NCBI RefSeq assembly: GCF_000732605.1
Contig: NZ_JPME01000009.1
Coordinates: 1 to 35,416, forward strand
Reading direction: 5' to 3'
DNA length: 35,416 bases
Source: Lacrimispora celerecrescens
GTDB taxonomy: Bacteria; Bacillota; Clostridia; Lachnospirales; Lachnospiraceae
The notes under the pieces were generated by a model. It ran no database searches and had not been told where the DNA came from. It worked only from the letters and a program-made list of their open reading frames with translations. Shown one piece after another: positions 21,246 through 30,621 of this stretch; the stretch's first letter is position 1; the number at the start of each line of letters is the position of its first letter. Both the position numbers and the translations under genes were made by a program.

Positions 21246-22076
21246 TTATCCTTTTAGTCCGCTGGTGGCTATCCCCTGTACAAAAAAGCGCTGAAATGCC
21301 AGAAAAATAACAAACACCGGGATTAGTGCAACCACGCTGGCTGCCATAATCAGTCCATATTCTGTTGAATATTGACCGATAAACATGCGAATCCCCAACT
21401 GGATTGTCTTTAAGCCGGTGGTATTAAAATATATCATCGGTCCCATAAAGTCATTCCAAATGGTAACAAAGCTAAAGATCGTCAAAGTGGCCAGACTTGG
21501 TTTCGATAAGGGCAGCACAATCCTATAATAGATACCGTATTCATTTAACCCATCGATTCTTGCAGCTTCTAAAAGTTCATCAGGAATTGACAGATAAAAT
21601 TGCCTCATCATAAAGACACCAAACGCAACAAAGCTCTGCAGCATAACATACCCCATATGGCTGTCCACTAAATGAAGTTTATTCATGATGCTATACTGAG
21701 GCAGCATATAAACCTGCCAGGGAATCGCAATGGTGGTCACATAGCATAAAAACAAAAGATCCCTGCCCTTAAATTTACACTTTGAAAATCCGTAGGCAGC
21801 AAAGCTGGACGTGATAATCTGGATCACGGTTATCATAACAGTCAGCTTCAAAGTGTTCCAGGTAAACCTCCCTAAAGGAATTTTATTCCATATTTTAATA
21901 TAATTGCTCCACTGGGGCAGTTCCGGAATCCAGCGGATGGGTAGCGAGAACACTTCGCTATCTGTTTTTAAGGAGGCACTGAGCATCCAGATTAAGGGGA
22001 GAAGTGTTAACAGTGTGATCAGCATTAGCCCTATATATGTAAGCACTTGATGGCCCTTCTTTTCTTTTACAATCAT
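21246..22076 (-). CDS. Carbohydrate ABC transporter permease (MalG/AraQ-type)
   Basis: 276 residues with six predicted membrane segments. The EAA loop reads EAARIDGLNEYGIYYRIVLP, the contact site for the ATPase. The N-terminus (MLITLLTLLPLIWMLSASLK) and C-terminus (RFFVQGIATSGLKG) are typical of MalG-like permeases of CUT1 transporters. ATG 22076 is 40 bases after the partner permease. No ATPase gene lies in the locus; CUT1 systems of clostridia usually share an MsmK-type ATPase encoded elsewhere. Confidence 0.92.
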   Translation of the reverse strand: MIVKEKKGHQVLTYIGLMLITLLTLLPLIWMLSASLKTDSEVFSLPIRWIPELPQWSNYIKIWNKIPLGRFTWNTLKLTVMITVIQIITSSFAAYGFSKCKFKGRDLLFLCYVTTIAIPWQVYMLPQYSIMNKLHLVDSHMGYVMLQSFVAFGVFMMRQFYLSIPDELLEAARIDGLNEYGIYYRIVLPLSKPSLATLTIFSFVTIWNDFMGPMIYFNTTGLKTIQLGIRMFIGQYSTEYGLIMAASVVALIPVFVIFLAFQRFFVQGIATSGLKG

Positions 22077-22116
22077 AACTTACCTCCTTTCACTGATTCA
22101 TAGATACAATCATAAC

Positions 22117-23022
22117 TTACATGTAACTGAGCCATTTTTTCTCGACCTTAAACTGGAGCACAGTTATAGTACCAACGATTAAAAATAGAATCATCGCTGC
22201 AGCACTGGCTTTTCCATAATTCCATGAAATAAAAGCCTGGTTATAAATATACTGGCTTAACATCGTAGAGGCATTACCCGGGCCGCCTTCCGTCATCATA
22301 TAGACCAAATCAAATATCTTAAAGGAATTGATGGTCAGCATCATTAACACGAAAAATGTACTGGGAGCGAGTAGCGGAAAGGTAATACTGAAAAACTGCT
22401 GACTTTTGTTTGCACCGTCAATCGTAGATGCCTCGTATAAGGAATAGGGAATATCCTGTAAAGCAGCCAGATAGACAATCATAAAATACCCCATATTCTT
22501 CCAGACACTGACAATGATCAGAGCCGGTATCACCCAATCCACACTCGCTGTCCAGCCTGGCGGTTTGGCTATTCCGATCATTTTAAGAAAACCATTGATG
22601 GGTCCAAAGTCCTTTTGAAATAATGCATTCCAAACTACTGAAACAGCTACAATTGAGGCTACATAAGGAAAGAAAATAGCACTTCTGAAAAAGCCCTTTC
22701 CCACTAATTTTTTATTTAGCAAAACCGCCAATCCCAAAGAGGCGCTGAGAGAAAGAAGAACTGTAAATAAAGAATAATATCCGGTTTTCCAGATTGCACC
22801 GCGAAATACCCGGTCTTTAAAAATAGTAATAAAATTTTCAAACATGATAAATTTCATTGGGTTAAAACCATCCCATTCCATAAAACTGAGAATCAGTGAA
22901 AATATTACAGGTATGAGAATGAAGATAAAAAAACCGATAAAATTAGGCAGTATAAAGGAAAGCCCGACCAGAGTATTTCTTGTACTCAGCTTTAGTTTGA
23001 CTGTTTTAGTTTTCTGTTCCAT
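22117..23022 (-). CDS. Carbohydrate ABC transporter permease (MalF/UgpA-type)
   Basis: 301 residues, about six membrane segments starting at residue 20 (LSFILPNFIGFFIFILIPVI). The EAA loop is YEASTIDGANKSQQFFSITF. The phrase VYMMTEGGPGNASTMLSQYIY is characteristic of MalF-like sugar permeases. It forms the transmembrane pair with the downstream MalG-type gene. ATG 23022 has AGGAGG upstream. A stem-loop separates it from the binding-protein gene, probably lowering permease output relative to the binding protein. Confidence 0.92.
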   Translation of the reverse strand: MEQKTKTVKLKLSTRNTLVGLSFILPNFIGFFIFILIPVIFSLILSFMEWDGFNPMKFIMFENFITIFKDRVFRGAIWKTGYYSLFTVLLSLSASLGLAVLLNKKLVGKGFFRSAIFFPYVASIVAVSVVWNALFQKDFGPINGFLKMIGIAKPPGWTASVDWVIPALIIVSVWKNMGYFMIVYLAALQDIPYSLYEASTIDGANKSQQFFSITFPLLAPSTFFVLMMLTINSFKIFDLVYMMTEGGPGNASTMLSQYIYNQAFISWNYGKASAAAMILFLIVGTITVLQFKVEKKWLSYM

Positions 23023-23065
23023 CTAGTTGTTTCCTCCTGACACTTAATTTCCCAATATAAGAAAG

Positions 23066-23093
23066 GAGGAGCGGTTGTGTGATACCACTCCTC
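23066..23093 (-). terminator. Stem-loop between binding-protein and permease genes
   Basis: GAGGAGCGGT (23066-23075) pairs with ACCACTCCTC (23084-23093) with one C-A mismatch and an 8-base loop, starting 8 bases past the binding-protein stop. There is no long T-run, so it is better read as a partial terminator or mRNA-stabilising hairpin, as is common after binding-protein genes of sugar ABC operons. Confidence 0.5.
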
Positions 23094-23101
23094 AATTGTC
23101 T

Positions 23102-24442
23102 CTACTTTCCCTGAATCTCCTTACTGCGTTCCGCCATTTCAGCAAGCCCCTCCTCTATGGTTGACTCCTCCAGCATAATCAGACTGTGCACCTCACCAAG
23201 CATCTGATTCACTTCACCGGTCTTCTCGTCAATAGGGCGATCCAGAGTTATATTTTTTACAGCAGTTAAGATATCAAGTGCATGTTCCGGCATTCCTTTG
23301 GTATCAGCAACTACGCTCATCGATTCCTGATTCACTCTCGAAGGAATCAGCCCTGCCTCCGCCTGAATCACAGCCCCTTCTTCGCCGCAGACAAAATCAA
23401 CAAATTTCCATGCCGCTTCCTGTTTTTTTGATGCCGCATTAATGGCAATTGGAGTAACAGATCCTACCGTCCAGCCAGCTTCGACACCTTCCGGGTGAGG
23501 AAGCAGTGCCATCCCCCAATTCACATCACTTTCTCCGGCATTGATTTTTTCAATTAATGTCGCACAGAACCAGGTCCCCATTGGCAGCATTGCCACATTG
23601 CCTTTCAGGAATGGACTGGAATAATGGATATTACCTGTTTTTAGTGTGGAATAGTCCATAATTGTTCCCTCTGCCTGCATCCTGAGAACCATCTCGTAAG
23701 ACCATTTCATAAAAGAATAGTCGGTGTCCATAATGGTATGTTTTCCATCTTGGACTGCCCAGTTCTCAACACATGCCTGCCAGGTATGGAACAGAGCGCC
23801 ATAAGTTTTATCAGCACCTTCTCCTTTGGTAAGCTGTGCTGCCAGTGTTTCAAACTGGCTCCAGGTCATGTCATTGCCAGGATATTTTATTCCAGCTTCG
23901 TCAAAAATATCTTTATTATAAAATAACACATAAAAACTGGAGTTTGCCGGCAAAGCCATAATCTTATTGTCATTCGTCACAAAATTATCAGCCAGCCCGT
24001 TAAATACATTTAAGTCAAGGTTGTCCTTTGTGACAAAATTGCTTAAGTCGGCTAACTGGCCTTTGTTTTCCAGTCCTTTGATGGTATCTCCGTCTTTGAT
24101 CCAGAACACATCAAGATCATTGCCACCATTCAGCATAATGCTTAGTTTATTTGTATACTCAGAAGATGGGATATCAATCAGCTCCACAGTAATATCAGGA
24201 TACTCTTCCATAAATCTGGCGGCTATTGTTTTGGCAGAAACAGAACTGGTATCCAGATCCCAGATCGAAGCTTTGATGGTAATCTGCCCATTGCCGGCAG
24301 GGGCATCCTGTGATTGTGCGGCAGCAATCTGCCCGCCCTCTGCGCTGCTGCCCTCTGAATTTTTTGTCTGCCCACAGCCTGACAGCAATACCGCTGACAT
24401 TGCTATTGCTGCTGTGGCAAACCGTAATGTTCTGGTTTTCAT
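23102..24442 (-). CDS. Extracellular sugar-binding lipoprotein of a CUT1 ABC transporter
   Basis: 446 residues. The lipoprotein signal MKTRTLRFATAAIAMSAVLL ends in the lipobox LSGC, followed by a Ser/Gln/Gly-rich linker. The mature part is a family 1 solute-binding protein: ASIWDLDTSSVSAKTIAARF, MEEYPDITVELIDIPSSEYT, NKLSIMLNGGNDLDVFWIKD and the C-terminal AAWKFVDFVCGEEGAVIQAE. ATG 24442 follows AAGGAGGATTTT; a longer reading starts within that leader. It is first in the operon with two permeases and the GH31 enzyme. Substrate inferred only: an alpha-linked oligosaccharide. Confidence 0.92.
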   Translation of the reverse strand: MKTRTLRFATAAIAMSAVLLSGCGQTKNSEGSSAEGGQIAAAQSQDAPAGNGQITIKASIWDLDTSSVSAKTIAARFMEEYPDITVELIDIPSSEYTNKLSIMLNGGNDLDVFWIKDGDTIKGLENKGQLADLSNFVTKDNLDLNVFNGLADNFVTNDNKIMALPANSSFYVLFYNKDIFDEAGIKYPGNDMTWSQFETLAAQLTKGEGADKTYGALFHTWQACVENWAVQDGKHTIMDTDYSFMKWSYEMVLRMQAEGTIMDYSTLKTGNIHYSSPFLKGNVAMLPMGTWFCATLIEKINAGESDVNWGMALLPHPEGVEAGWTVGSVTPIAINAASKKQEAAWKFVDFVCGEEGAVIQAEAGLIPSRVNQESMSVVADTKGMPEHALDILTAVKNITLDRPIDEKTGEVNQMLGEVHSLIMLEESTIEEGLAEMAERSKEIQGK

Positions 24443-24639
24443 AAAATCCTCCTTTATCATGTTCCTATGTGTGATGAGTTTATTATAATCGGGTTTTGTT
24501 TTTTATGAGAAGAAAATTTTTCAAATAAACCCGACTATTTTGCACAAATTATTATTTTAAACTCTTTGACTTATACTATTTTTAGATTTAATACTATTTA
24601 ACGCTCTTTTGCTCTTTTATTTTTTTACAAAGGGAACTG

Positions 24640-24648
24640 TGTTATAAT
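24640..24648 (+). promoter_or_regulatory. Extended -10 element for the yesM-yesN pair
   Basis: TGT-TATAAT lies about 37 bases upstream of the kinase ATG; the -35 at 17 bases is only a T-run, which an extended -10 can tolerate. Between the divergent starts an inverted repeat CGGGTTT (24490-24496) and AAACCCG (24527-24533) also occurs, a candidate operator for the binding-protein operon. Confidence 0.5.
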
Positions 24649-24684
24649 TTATTATACTAATTCTGTTTGGAAAGGTCTGTGAAG

Positions 24685-26427
24685 ATGAAGAAAAATAAGA
24701 TAAAAATGAAGATCCTGATATCCACCTCCCTGTGTGTTCTCCTTTTTAGCCTGGTGAGTAATTTATTTCTCTATAGCTATTTAAGCCGGATTATATTTTC
24801 TAAATCAGCGCAGTTAGACCGCCAGTACATTCAGATCATTCAAAAAGAAATGGAACAATATATCAGTGAGACCAGCAACCTGGGACTAAACTGTGCCTTT
24901 GATCCCAATATTACCAGGGCACTTTCATTGTCAGGCAACGACTCTGTCTCTGACCGCCATCAGTTGCGCATTGCTCAGGAATCTTTAAACACTTATTTAT
25001 CAGCTAGCAGGAATCAGGAATTTGTAAACCGGCTGATTGCTTTCCGCCCTGATGGTGTTCTTATAGAATCCACCAATGGGATGGTCACTGGTTCCCTTGA
25101 TACCGAACAACAGCTCCGTGATTCTTTCCTGATGAAGCAGTTGGAGCAGGGTAAATTTGACACAATTTACAGAATCTCCCCCGCACTCTCCAATCACCAG
25201 GAAGAAGTCCTCACTTTTCTTTGTACTGCGGTGCAGATTCACACCGGAGCAATCGTGGGATATATTTATATGGAAATCGATCCGAAGATGATCTTGTCTC
25301 AGTTACATAACTCCCGTCAACTGGATAATATTTTCGTGGCTGATGCTGCCAATCACTTTTTTATTACTGCCGCCCCCTCGCTCACGCAGGCTGCTTTTAA
25401 CTCCTCTCTTCCGAGAGATGGAGAGACGATCCGGTTAGATAAAAACAAATATTACGTGAATGCCCTTGCACTCTCCCGGTTTGATTTATCCATCTACAGT
25501 TTATCAAATATCAAACCTATCGGAGATGAAAACGAAAAGATGTTTTTTGTGCTGGCAGTTATTTTGACTACAACCATCTGCGTGGGATTTATGGTTGCTC
25601 ATATTATATCTAACAGCATAACAAAACCAATACAGATATTAATTAACAGAATCGAGAAAATTTCTCATGAAAATGACTTCTCTGTTGATCCTCAAATCGA
25701 GGCCTCTAAGGATGAAATCAGTGAGATTGGAAAAGTGGTCAATTCCATGTCTGGCAATATCAACAATCTTTTAAAACAGACTGAAGAAATGTACGAGCAG
25801 AAAAAGAACATCGAAATGGCACTATTGCAAAGTCAGATAAATCCTCATTTTCTTTATAATACACTTGATTCGATCCGCTGGATGGCGGTGATCCAGAAAT
25901 CCACCTCCATCTCTGATATGATATTGGCACTTGAACATCTGTTACGGAATGTTGCCAAGGGAACAGGGGAAAAGATCACGCTGCAGGAGGAGGTTTCTTT
26001 GCTGGAGGATTATATCCACATCCAGTCCATCCGGTACGTGGAAGTTTTTCAGTTCTGCAATCAGCTTCCAGAGTCCCTGATGCAATGTAAGATCGTGAAA
26101 TTCACGCTTCAGCCGCTGGTGGAAAATGCTATTTTTCATGGTATTGTTCCGACCGGCAGATATGGGAATATTGTCCTTTCAGGCAGGGAAGAAAACAACC
26201 GTTTATCTTTGATAGTGGAGGATGACGGGGCTGGCATGTCTCAGTCGGCATTCACTGCTTTTTACCAGCAGGGGGCGGCATCTCATAAGGATTCCTTAAG
26301 CAGCATGGGAATCAAAAATGTAGATTCCAGGTTAAAGATGGTGTACGGACCGAAATTCGGACTCACCTTTGAAAGCCAGGAAGGCTATTATACCCGGGTC
26401 ACTATCCACATACCAAAGGAGGAATAG
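24685..26427 (+). CDS. YesM-type sensor histidine kinase
   Basis: 580 residues. A membrane segment near the N-terminus (KILISTSLCVLLFSLVSNLF), an extracytoplasmic sensor region (about 40-285) and a second membrane segment (MFFVLAVILTTTICVGFMVA) lead to a HAMP domain with NSITKPIQILINRIEK. The His-kinase domain shows QSQINPHFLYNTLDSIRWM with phosphoacceptor His388, and a GHKL ATPase with LQPLVENAIFHGI and EDDGAGM. YesM kinases sense extracellular sugars or their binding proteins. ATG 24685 is preceded by AAAGG at 9 bases; a TTG 18 bases upstream is less likely. The stop is 5 bases before yesN. Confidence 0.92.
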   Translation: MKKNKIKMKILISTSLCVLLFSLVSNLFLYSYLSRIIFSKSAQLDRQYIQIIQKEMEQYISETSNLGLNCAFDPNITRALSLSGNDSVSDRHQLRIAQESLNTYLSASRNQEFVNRLIAFRPDGVLIESTNGMVTGSLDTEQQLRDSFLMKQLEQGKFDTIYRISPALSNHQEEVLTFLCTAVQIHTGAIVGYIYMEIDPKMILSQLHNSRQLDNIFVADAANHFFITAAPSLTQAAFNSSLPRDGETIRLDKNKYYVNALALSRFDLSIYSLSNIKPIGDENEKMFFVLAVILTTTICVGFMVAHIISNSITKPIQILINRIEKISHENDFSVDPQIEASKDEISEIGKVVNSMSGNINNLLKQTEEMYEQKKNIEMALLQSQINPHFLYNTLDSIRWMAVIQKSTSISDMILALEHLLRNVAKGTGEKITLQEEVSLLEDYIHIQSIRYVEVFQFCNQLPESLMQCKIVKFTLQPLVENAIFHGIVPTGRYGNIVLSGREENNRLSLIVEDDGAGMSQSAFTAFYQQGAASHKDSLSSMGIKNVDSRLKMVYGPKFGLTFESQEGYYTRVTIHIPKEE

Positions 26428-26432
26428 AAGGA

Positions 26433-28019
26433 ATGTACCAGGTACTGCTCGTTGATGATGAGACCATCATTCTATCCGGCATCAAGTTTCTAATCGACTG
26501 GGAAAAACAAAACTGCAATATTATCGGGAGCGCCAGAAATGGCCGGGATGCTCTGGAAAAAATCAGGAATCATACACCTGATATAGTATTTTGTGATATT
26601 AAGATGCCTGTTATGGATGGGATGGAGCTTTTGCAGATTGTCAATGAAGAGTTTCCATCGGTGGTCTTTATAATGCTTACTAATTTTCAAGAATTCAGCC
26701 TTGCCAGAGAAGCACTTCGCCTCCACGCTGTTGATTATCTGCTAAAAGCCCAGTTAGAGGCAAATGCGCTGATAAAAAGCCTATCTAATGCAAAGAAAGA
26801 ATACGATAACCGAGCAAAACTTTTTAAATCGGAATCTCTCGCTCGTTATCTTGATGTCAAAAATAAAGAGCTGTTACAGGATGCCTGTTTAACATTGATC
26901 TTTGAGACGGATCAGAAGGCCTTTATGGCGGCCTCTGGCATTCTGCAAAATCATCATATGCTTTCCGGCTATTCTTTCCTATACCTCCCCTTTGATCTGT
27001 CTGAGATGCCCGATGCCCTTCTGTTTAACCAGAAAGACAGAAGACAGATCCAGGACTGGATCAGGGAACTGGCTCAGCGGATTTCAGAGCAGATCTTCGG
27101 CGAACAAGCACTGTTTGTAGCTACCGGGCAGACCGACTGTCTAATTCTCTTTATCTGGGGACAGAAGGAAAAAGCACCGGCTTCCATTGCACTCTTTCAG
27201 AAAAAATTATCTGCAACGCTAAGCAAAATAGTGCAGGCCAAGTGTCTGACTATAAATACTGGTCTGTATTATGGAGAACAACAGCTTCTTTCCTGCCGGG
27301 AAGAACTGTTAAGCATAATCGAGTGTTATTACATGGGAATAGAGCCAGATACAGAGCAGCCGAAACGGCCTGATTTTAAACCGCTGGGACTTTCCGGAAT
27401 TGGCGATCGTCTCTTTGCCGAGATTAATTGTCACAATGTCACTGGAGCAGTTCTGCTTCTTGAAAAAGCAGAGGAAAGCATCCGGAGTACCATCCATCAA
27501 AAAAGTCAGGCAATCTGGCTTTGCGGCGAATTATTTCGTGCTGTGGGTAAAGCAATTAACAAGGAACAGGAATCTACTATGGGATTTCATGAAATTGATA
27601 ATCTTATGACCAGACAGCAGGTACTTTTCTGGCTTGAGAAAACGAAAAAATACTTAAAGGAAATGATGTGTCAAAACCCTTTGGGCTACTCAGAGCCAGT
27701 GGAAAAGGCCAAGCAGTATATTGAAGAGCATGTGGAAGAACATATCAGACTTCAGGAGGTAGCTGACTATGCAGCGATATCTCCGGCCTATCTCTCTTCC
27801 CTTTTCAAGAAACAGAGTGGACAGAGTTTTATTGATTTTGTCAATCAAAAGAAAATAGAAAAGGCACAGCAGCTGATTCACGAGGGGAATTACAGGATCA
27901 ATGAAATCGCATATCAGCTCAGCTTTGAAAATGCTTATTATTTCACAAAGGTGTTTCGAAAATTTACCGGGACGACTCCCAGCAATTACCAAAAGAAATA
28001 TTGTAAGAACGATCGATAA
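26433..28019 (+). CDS. YesN-type AraC-family response regulator
   Basis: 528 residues. The receiver domain (1-120) carries VDDE (7-10), phosphoacceptor Asp55 in IVFCDIKMPVMDG and the Lys in YLLKAQL. A long helical central region follows (about 130-415). The C-terminal AraC domain (about 425-525) has both HTH units: LQEVADYAAISPAYLSSLFK and INEIAYQLSFENAYYFTKVF, ending RKFTGTTPSNYQKKY. It forms a pair with the upstream kinase and should activate the divergent binding-protein/permease/GH31 operon. ATG 26433 follows AAAGGAGG. A strong GC-rich terminator lies 117 bases downstream. Confidence 0.93.
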   Translation: MYQVLLVDDETIILSGIKFLIDWEKQNCNIIGSARNGRDALEKIRNHTPDIVFCDIKMPVMDGMELLQIVNEEFPSVVFIMLTNFQEFSLAREALRLHAVDYLLKAQLEANALIKSLSNAKKEYDNRAKLFKSESLARYLDVKNKELLQDACLTLIFETDQKAFMAASGILQNHHMLSGYSFLYLPFDLSEMPDALLFNQKDRRQIQDWIRELAQRISEQIFGEQALFVATGQTDCLILFIWGQKEKAPASIALFQKKLSATLSKIVQAKCLTINTGLYYGEQQLLSCREELLSIIECYYMGIEPDTEQPKRPDFKPLGLSGIGDRLFAEINCHNVTGAVLLLEKAEESIRSTIHQKSQAIWLCGELFRAVGKAINKEQESTMGFHEIDNLMTRQQVLFWLEKTKKYLKEMMCQNPLGYSEPVEKAKQYIEEHVEEHIRLQEVADYAAISPAYLSSLFKKQSGQSFIDFVNQKKIEKAQQLIHEGNYRINEIAYQLSFENAYYFTKVFRKFTGTTPSNYQKKYCKNDR

Positions 28020-28135
28020 GGGATCTTCTGACTTAAGTGCAACATCGATATGCTCCCTGGGGTATTCGGTGCCATACGTAAATCCCTCCAGCGGGGTTCC
28101 CTCCTGTATGGTCTGGTCCCATATGGAGAGAATAT

Positions 28136-28175
28136 CCCCGCCGGCTTCCAGGAAACCGGCGGGGAGGCTGTTTTA
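28136..28175 (+). terminator. Terminator of the yesM-yesN transcript
   Basis: A perfect 9-bp stem CCCCGCCGG (28136-28144)/CCGGCGGGG (28156-28164) with an 11-base loop is followed by AGGCTGTTTTAATTT. It lies between the convergent yesN and LURP-one-like genes; the 117 bases before it hold no convincing gene. Confidence 0.65.
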
Positions 28176-28191
28176 ATTTATAAATTTATAT

Positions 28192-28668
28192 TTAGCCTTT
28201 GTTTTTGCTGCATTTAACCGCATCGATGGCAAGGACCACCATAAGTGCTAAAAGGCTATCCTGCCCATCACTTACATCGATCAAGTAGGTGTCAGTAAAA
28301 TGAAAAAGCTGCTTTTCAATCCGGGCCACAACGCTGCCGTTCTGGGAAAGAATGCTGTAATCCCATTCCAGGAAACTGCCTTCCACATGCCAGCCATTGC
28401 AGTCAACAGAAAAAGAGGGCTTGAAAAAAGTAAAATCCTTGGTGATGGTCCCCACCGTTTGGCCGCCGATCTGGATGGTAAACCTGGGCAGGAAGGTCAG
28501 TACCTGTTCCCTTAACGTGGCCAGGTGATTGCCATTGCTATCATAGATTTCCAGCTTGTGACCCCAGGCAGGCTTACCGCAGACCGTATATACGGCGGCT
28601 CCGCTTTCGTCATAAATATCGTAGCTGTCAAACCAGGAAAAAAAGCGTTGCTTAAACATTAGCTTCAT
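28192..28668 (-). CDS. LURP-one-related (LOR/DUF567) family protein
   Basis: 158 residues, no signal peptide. The sequence shows the tubby-like beta-barrel pattern of LURP-one-related proteins such as YxjI: MFKQRFFSWFDSYDIYDESG at the start, then repeated YxV.G / ifD..G hairpins (LEIYDSNGNHLATLREQVLT, FTIQIGGQTVGTITKDF) and a terminal helix DSLLALMVVLAIDAV. Biochemical role in bacteria is unknown; phospholipid association has been proposed for the fold. Its ATG overlaps the nth stop by 4 bases (ATGA), making it the last gene of the repair operon. Confidence 0.82.
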   Translation of the reverse strand: MKLMFKQRFFSWFDSYDIYDESGAAVYTVCGKPAWGHKLEIYDSNGNHLATLREQVLTFLPRFTIQIGGQTVGTITKDFTFFKPSFSVDCNGWHVEGSFLEWDYSILSQNGSVVARIEKQLFHFTDTYLIDVSDGQDSLLALMVVLAIDAVKCSKNKG

Positions 28669-29321
28669 GATATCTTTCTATCTCCTTTTTCGTCTTTATC
28701 TATTACTTGTTCACACCATTCCCTTAGCATGCATTCCCCGCATTTGGCCTTCCTTGCCGTGCAGATTGCCCTGCCATGATAAATCAGTTGAAAATTGATC
28801 CGGTTCCAGTGGTCTTTTGGGAGTACTCTTTGCAGTTCCACTTCTACCTCCGCCGGATTTTTCCCAAATGCCCAGCCCAGTCGTCTGGCAATGCGGAATA
28901 CATGAGTATCCACCGTGACCCCCGGGATACCGTAAGCATCTGCCAAAAACAAGGTGGCGGTCTTTCTGCCAACTCCGGCCAAAGTCAGGACCCCGTCCAT
29001 ATCCTTTGGCACCTCGCCTCCATATTCCTCTGCTATTTGACTGCAGCACTTTTTTAAATTCTTTGCCTTATTCTTATAAAGCCCGATGGAGCGTATGGAA
29101 TCCTCGATTTCCTCCAGCGGCGCTTCTGCCATCTGCTCTACAGTCTGAAAGCGCTGAAACAGCTGGGGAAGCACCTCCTCCACCTGTTTGTCAGTGCTTT
29201 GGGCGCTGAGCATAATGGCCGCCAGAAGCTGCCAGGGCTGCTGATGGTAAAACCCTTCTTTCGTTACACCGTAAACCTGGTCCAATTTATCAAGGATGTT
29301 GCTGACATTTCTCTTTCTCAT
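28665..29321 (-). CDS. nth: Endonuclease III
   Basis: 218 residues, the usual size. It shows the helix-hairpin-helix LAGVGRKTA (114-122) with catalytic Lys120, VDTHVFR with catalytic Asp138, and the [4Fe-4S] loop C-x6-C-x2-C-x5-C (Cys187, 194, 197, 203). It is a DNA glycosylase/AP lyase that removes oxidised pyrimidines in base excision repair. It sits 29 bases after the endonuclease Q gene and overlaps the LURP-one-like gene by 4 bases, so repair functions are grouped in one transcript. Confidence 0.95.
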   Translation of the reverse strand: MRKRNVSNILDKLDQVYGVTKEGFYHQQPWQLLAAIMLSAQSTDKQVEEVLPQLFQRFQTVEQMAEAPLEEIEDSIRSIGLYKNKAKNLKKCCSQIAEEYGGEVPKDMDGVLTLAGVGRKTATLFLADAYGIPGVTVDTHVFRIARRLGWAFGKNPAEVEVELQRVLPKDHWNRINFQLIYHGRAICTARKAKCGECMLREWCEQVIDKDEKGDRKIS

Positions 29322-29350
29322 CCGGTATTTCCCAACCTTCCGCCACTGTA

Positions 29351-30607
29351 TTAATCTGCTGCCATCTCCTCCGGCTCAAACAGCCGTATGATCCCGTATT
29401 CTCCGTCATATCCGGGACTGCAATGTACTTTCCCCTCTCTTAACCGTCTGATCCCCTCTGATATCATATTACCGGAAGCATGCCTGATATCCTCCAACGG
29501 CAGCTCCCTAAGGATATGAAATTCCGGTCCTAAATCCCTTATCATGGATTCATACTGGTTCTTGACTTTCTTGCTTGCGGTAGTATATCCGATAGAAGCC
29601 GCAATCACTTCATTAAGAGGAACCAGATTCTCAAATGGCTTTCCCCCGGGAAGAACAAAACCCTGACTGCGGTCAGCCAGCTGTTCGATCCTGTGAGACA
29701 CGCCTGTGGTCAGTTTTCGGCCGCATACCGGGCATTTACCGGAATACCGTTTCGCTTCTGACGGAGAAAGGCAGAGATTGCATTTCCGGTGGCCATCATA
29801 GTGATATTTTCCCTCTTCCGGAAAAAACTCTACGGTCCCCTCTAATCCCTCTCCCTTTTGTATGGCATTCCACAGCCCGGTATAGGACAAGTCGATATCC
29901 AGAAGATTGGCTTCCCTGCCAAGCTTTGAAGGAGAGTGGGCATCAGAGTTGGATACCAGCTGAAAACAGTCCAGAGCCGACAAACGCCATATCATAGAAG
30001 GATCGGAAGAAAGTCCTGTCTCCAATGCATGCACATAGGGAGTTAAATCCTCAAAGCACTCCTCAATCGTATCAAAACCGGAAAATGCCCCAAACACTGA
30101 AAAATGCGGCGTCCAGATATGTGCCGGGATATAGATAGCCCTGGGGCATAATTCCATCGTGATTTCCAGAAGGTCATGACAGTCCAGTCCCAATATGGGC
30201 CTGCCGTCCGAATGAAGGTTCCCAATGGTTTCCAGCTTCTTTGAAATCCTCTCTGCATCCTCAATACCCGGAAGCAGAATGACGCTGTGAACCTTTCTAA
30301 CTTTCCCGTTTTTCTTATAGATCGAGCTGATCTCTCCGGAGACCACAAACCGGGGAGTGCTGGCTTCCGGCCCGGCTCCCTTGTCCAAACGGTATTCTTC
30401 TTTTAATATGTAAAGCCCTTCCTCAGCAGGAATCAGCTTTTCCTTTAACTCCTCACGCCAAGCCGGGTGGGTAAAATCACCGGTCCCCAGGATCCCGATC
30501 CCTTTGCGCCTCGCCCATAAGTCCAAATATTCCAGCGAACACTCCTTACTGGTCGCTCTGGAATAGTGGGAATGGATGTGTAAATCTGCTATATACATAA
30601 ATTTCAC
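29351..30607 (-). CDS. Endonuclease Q family PHP-domain protein
   Basis: 418 residues. The N-terminal PHP-type metal-dependent domain shows ADLHIHSHYSRATSK, GILGTGDFTHP, VSGEISSIYKK, HSVILLPGIE, PAHIWTPHFSVFG and SNSDAHSPSKLGREAN, giving the His/Asp set for three metals. A zinc-finger-like CNLC ... CPVC follows (about 285-305), then a C-terminal helical part. Endonuclease Q cleaves DNA 5' to deaminated bases (uracil, hypoxanthine) and AP sites; it is common in Thermococcales and some Firmicutes. The position next to nth supports a repair role. ATG 30607 is 14 bases after the WYL regulator. Confidence 0.88.
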   Translation of the reverse strand: MKFMYIADLHIHSHYSRATSKECSLEYLDLWARRKGIGILGTGDFTHPAWREELKEKLIPAEEGLYILKEEYRLDKGAGPEASTPRFVVSGEISSIYKKNGKVRKVHSVILLPGIEDAERISKKLETIGNLHSDGRPILGLDCHDLLEITMELCPRAIYIPAHIWTPHFSVFGAFSGFDTIEECFEDLTPYVHALETGLSSDPSMIWRLSALDCFQLVSNSDAHSPSKLGREANLLDIDLSYTGLWNAIQKGEGLEGTVEFFPEEGKYHYDGHRKCNLCLSPSEAKRYSGKCPVCGRKLTTGVSHRIEQLADRSQGFVLPGGKPFENLVPLNEVIAASIGYTTASKKVKNQYESMIRDLGPEFHILRELPLEDIRHASGNMISEGIRRLREGKVHCSPGYDGEYGIIRLFEPEEMAAD

Positions 30608-30621
30608 CTGCTTTTGTCAAT

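Noticed and set aside
28020-28135. Minus-strand reading with protein-like composition (EGTPLEGFTYGTEYPREHI, then DVALKSEDPLS)
   Set aside because: It runs through the GC-rich terminator hairpin and into the antisense of yesN, has no start signal, and I could not assign a family; it could be a gene fragment, but support is too thin.
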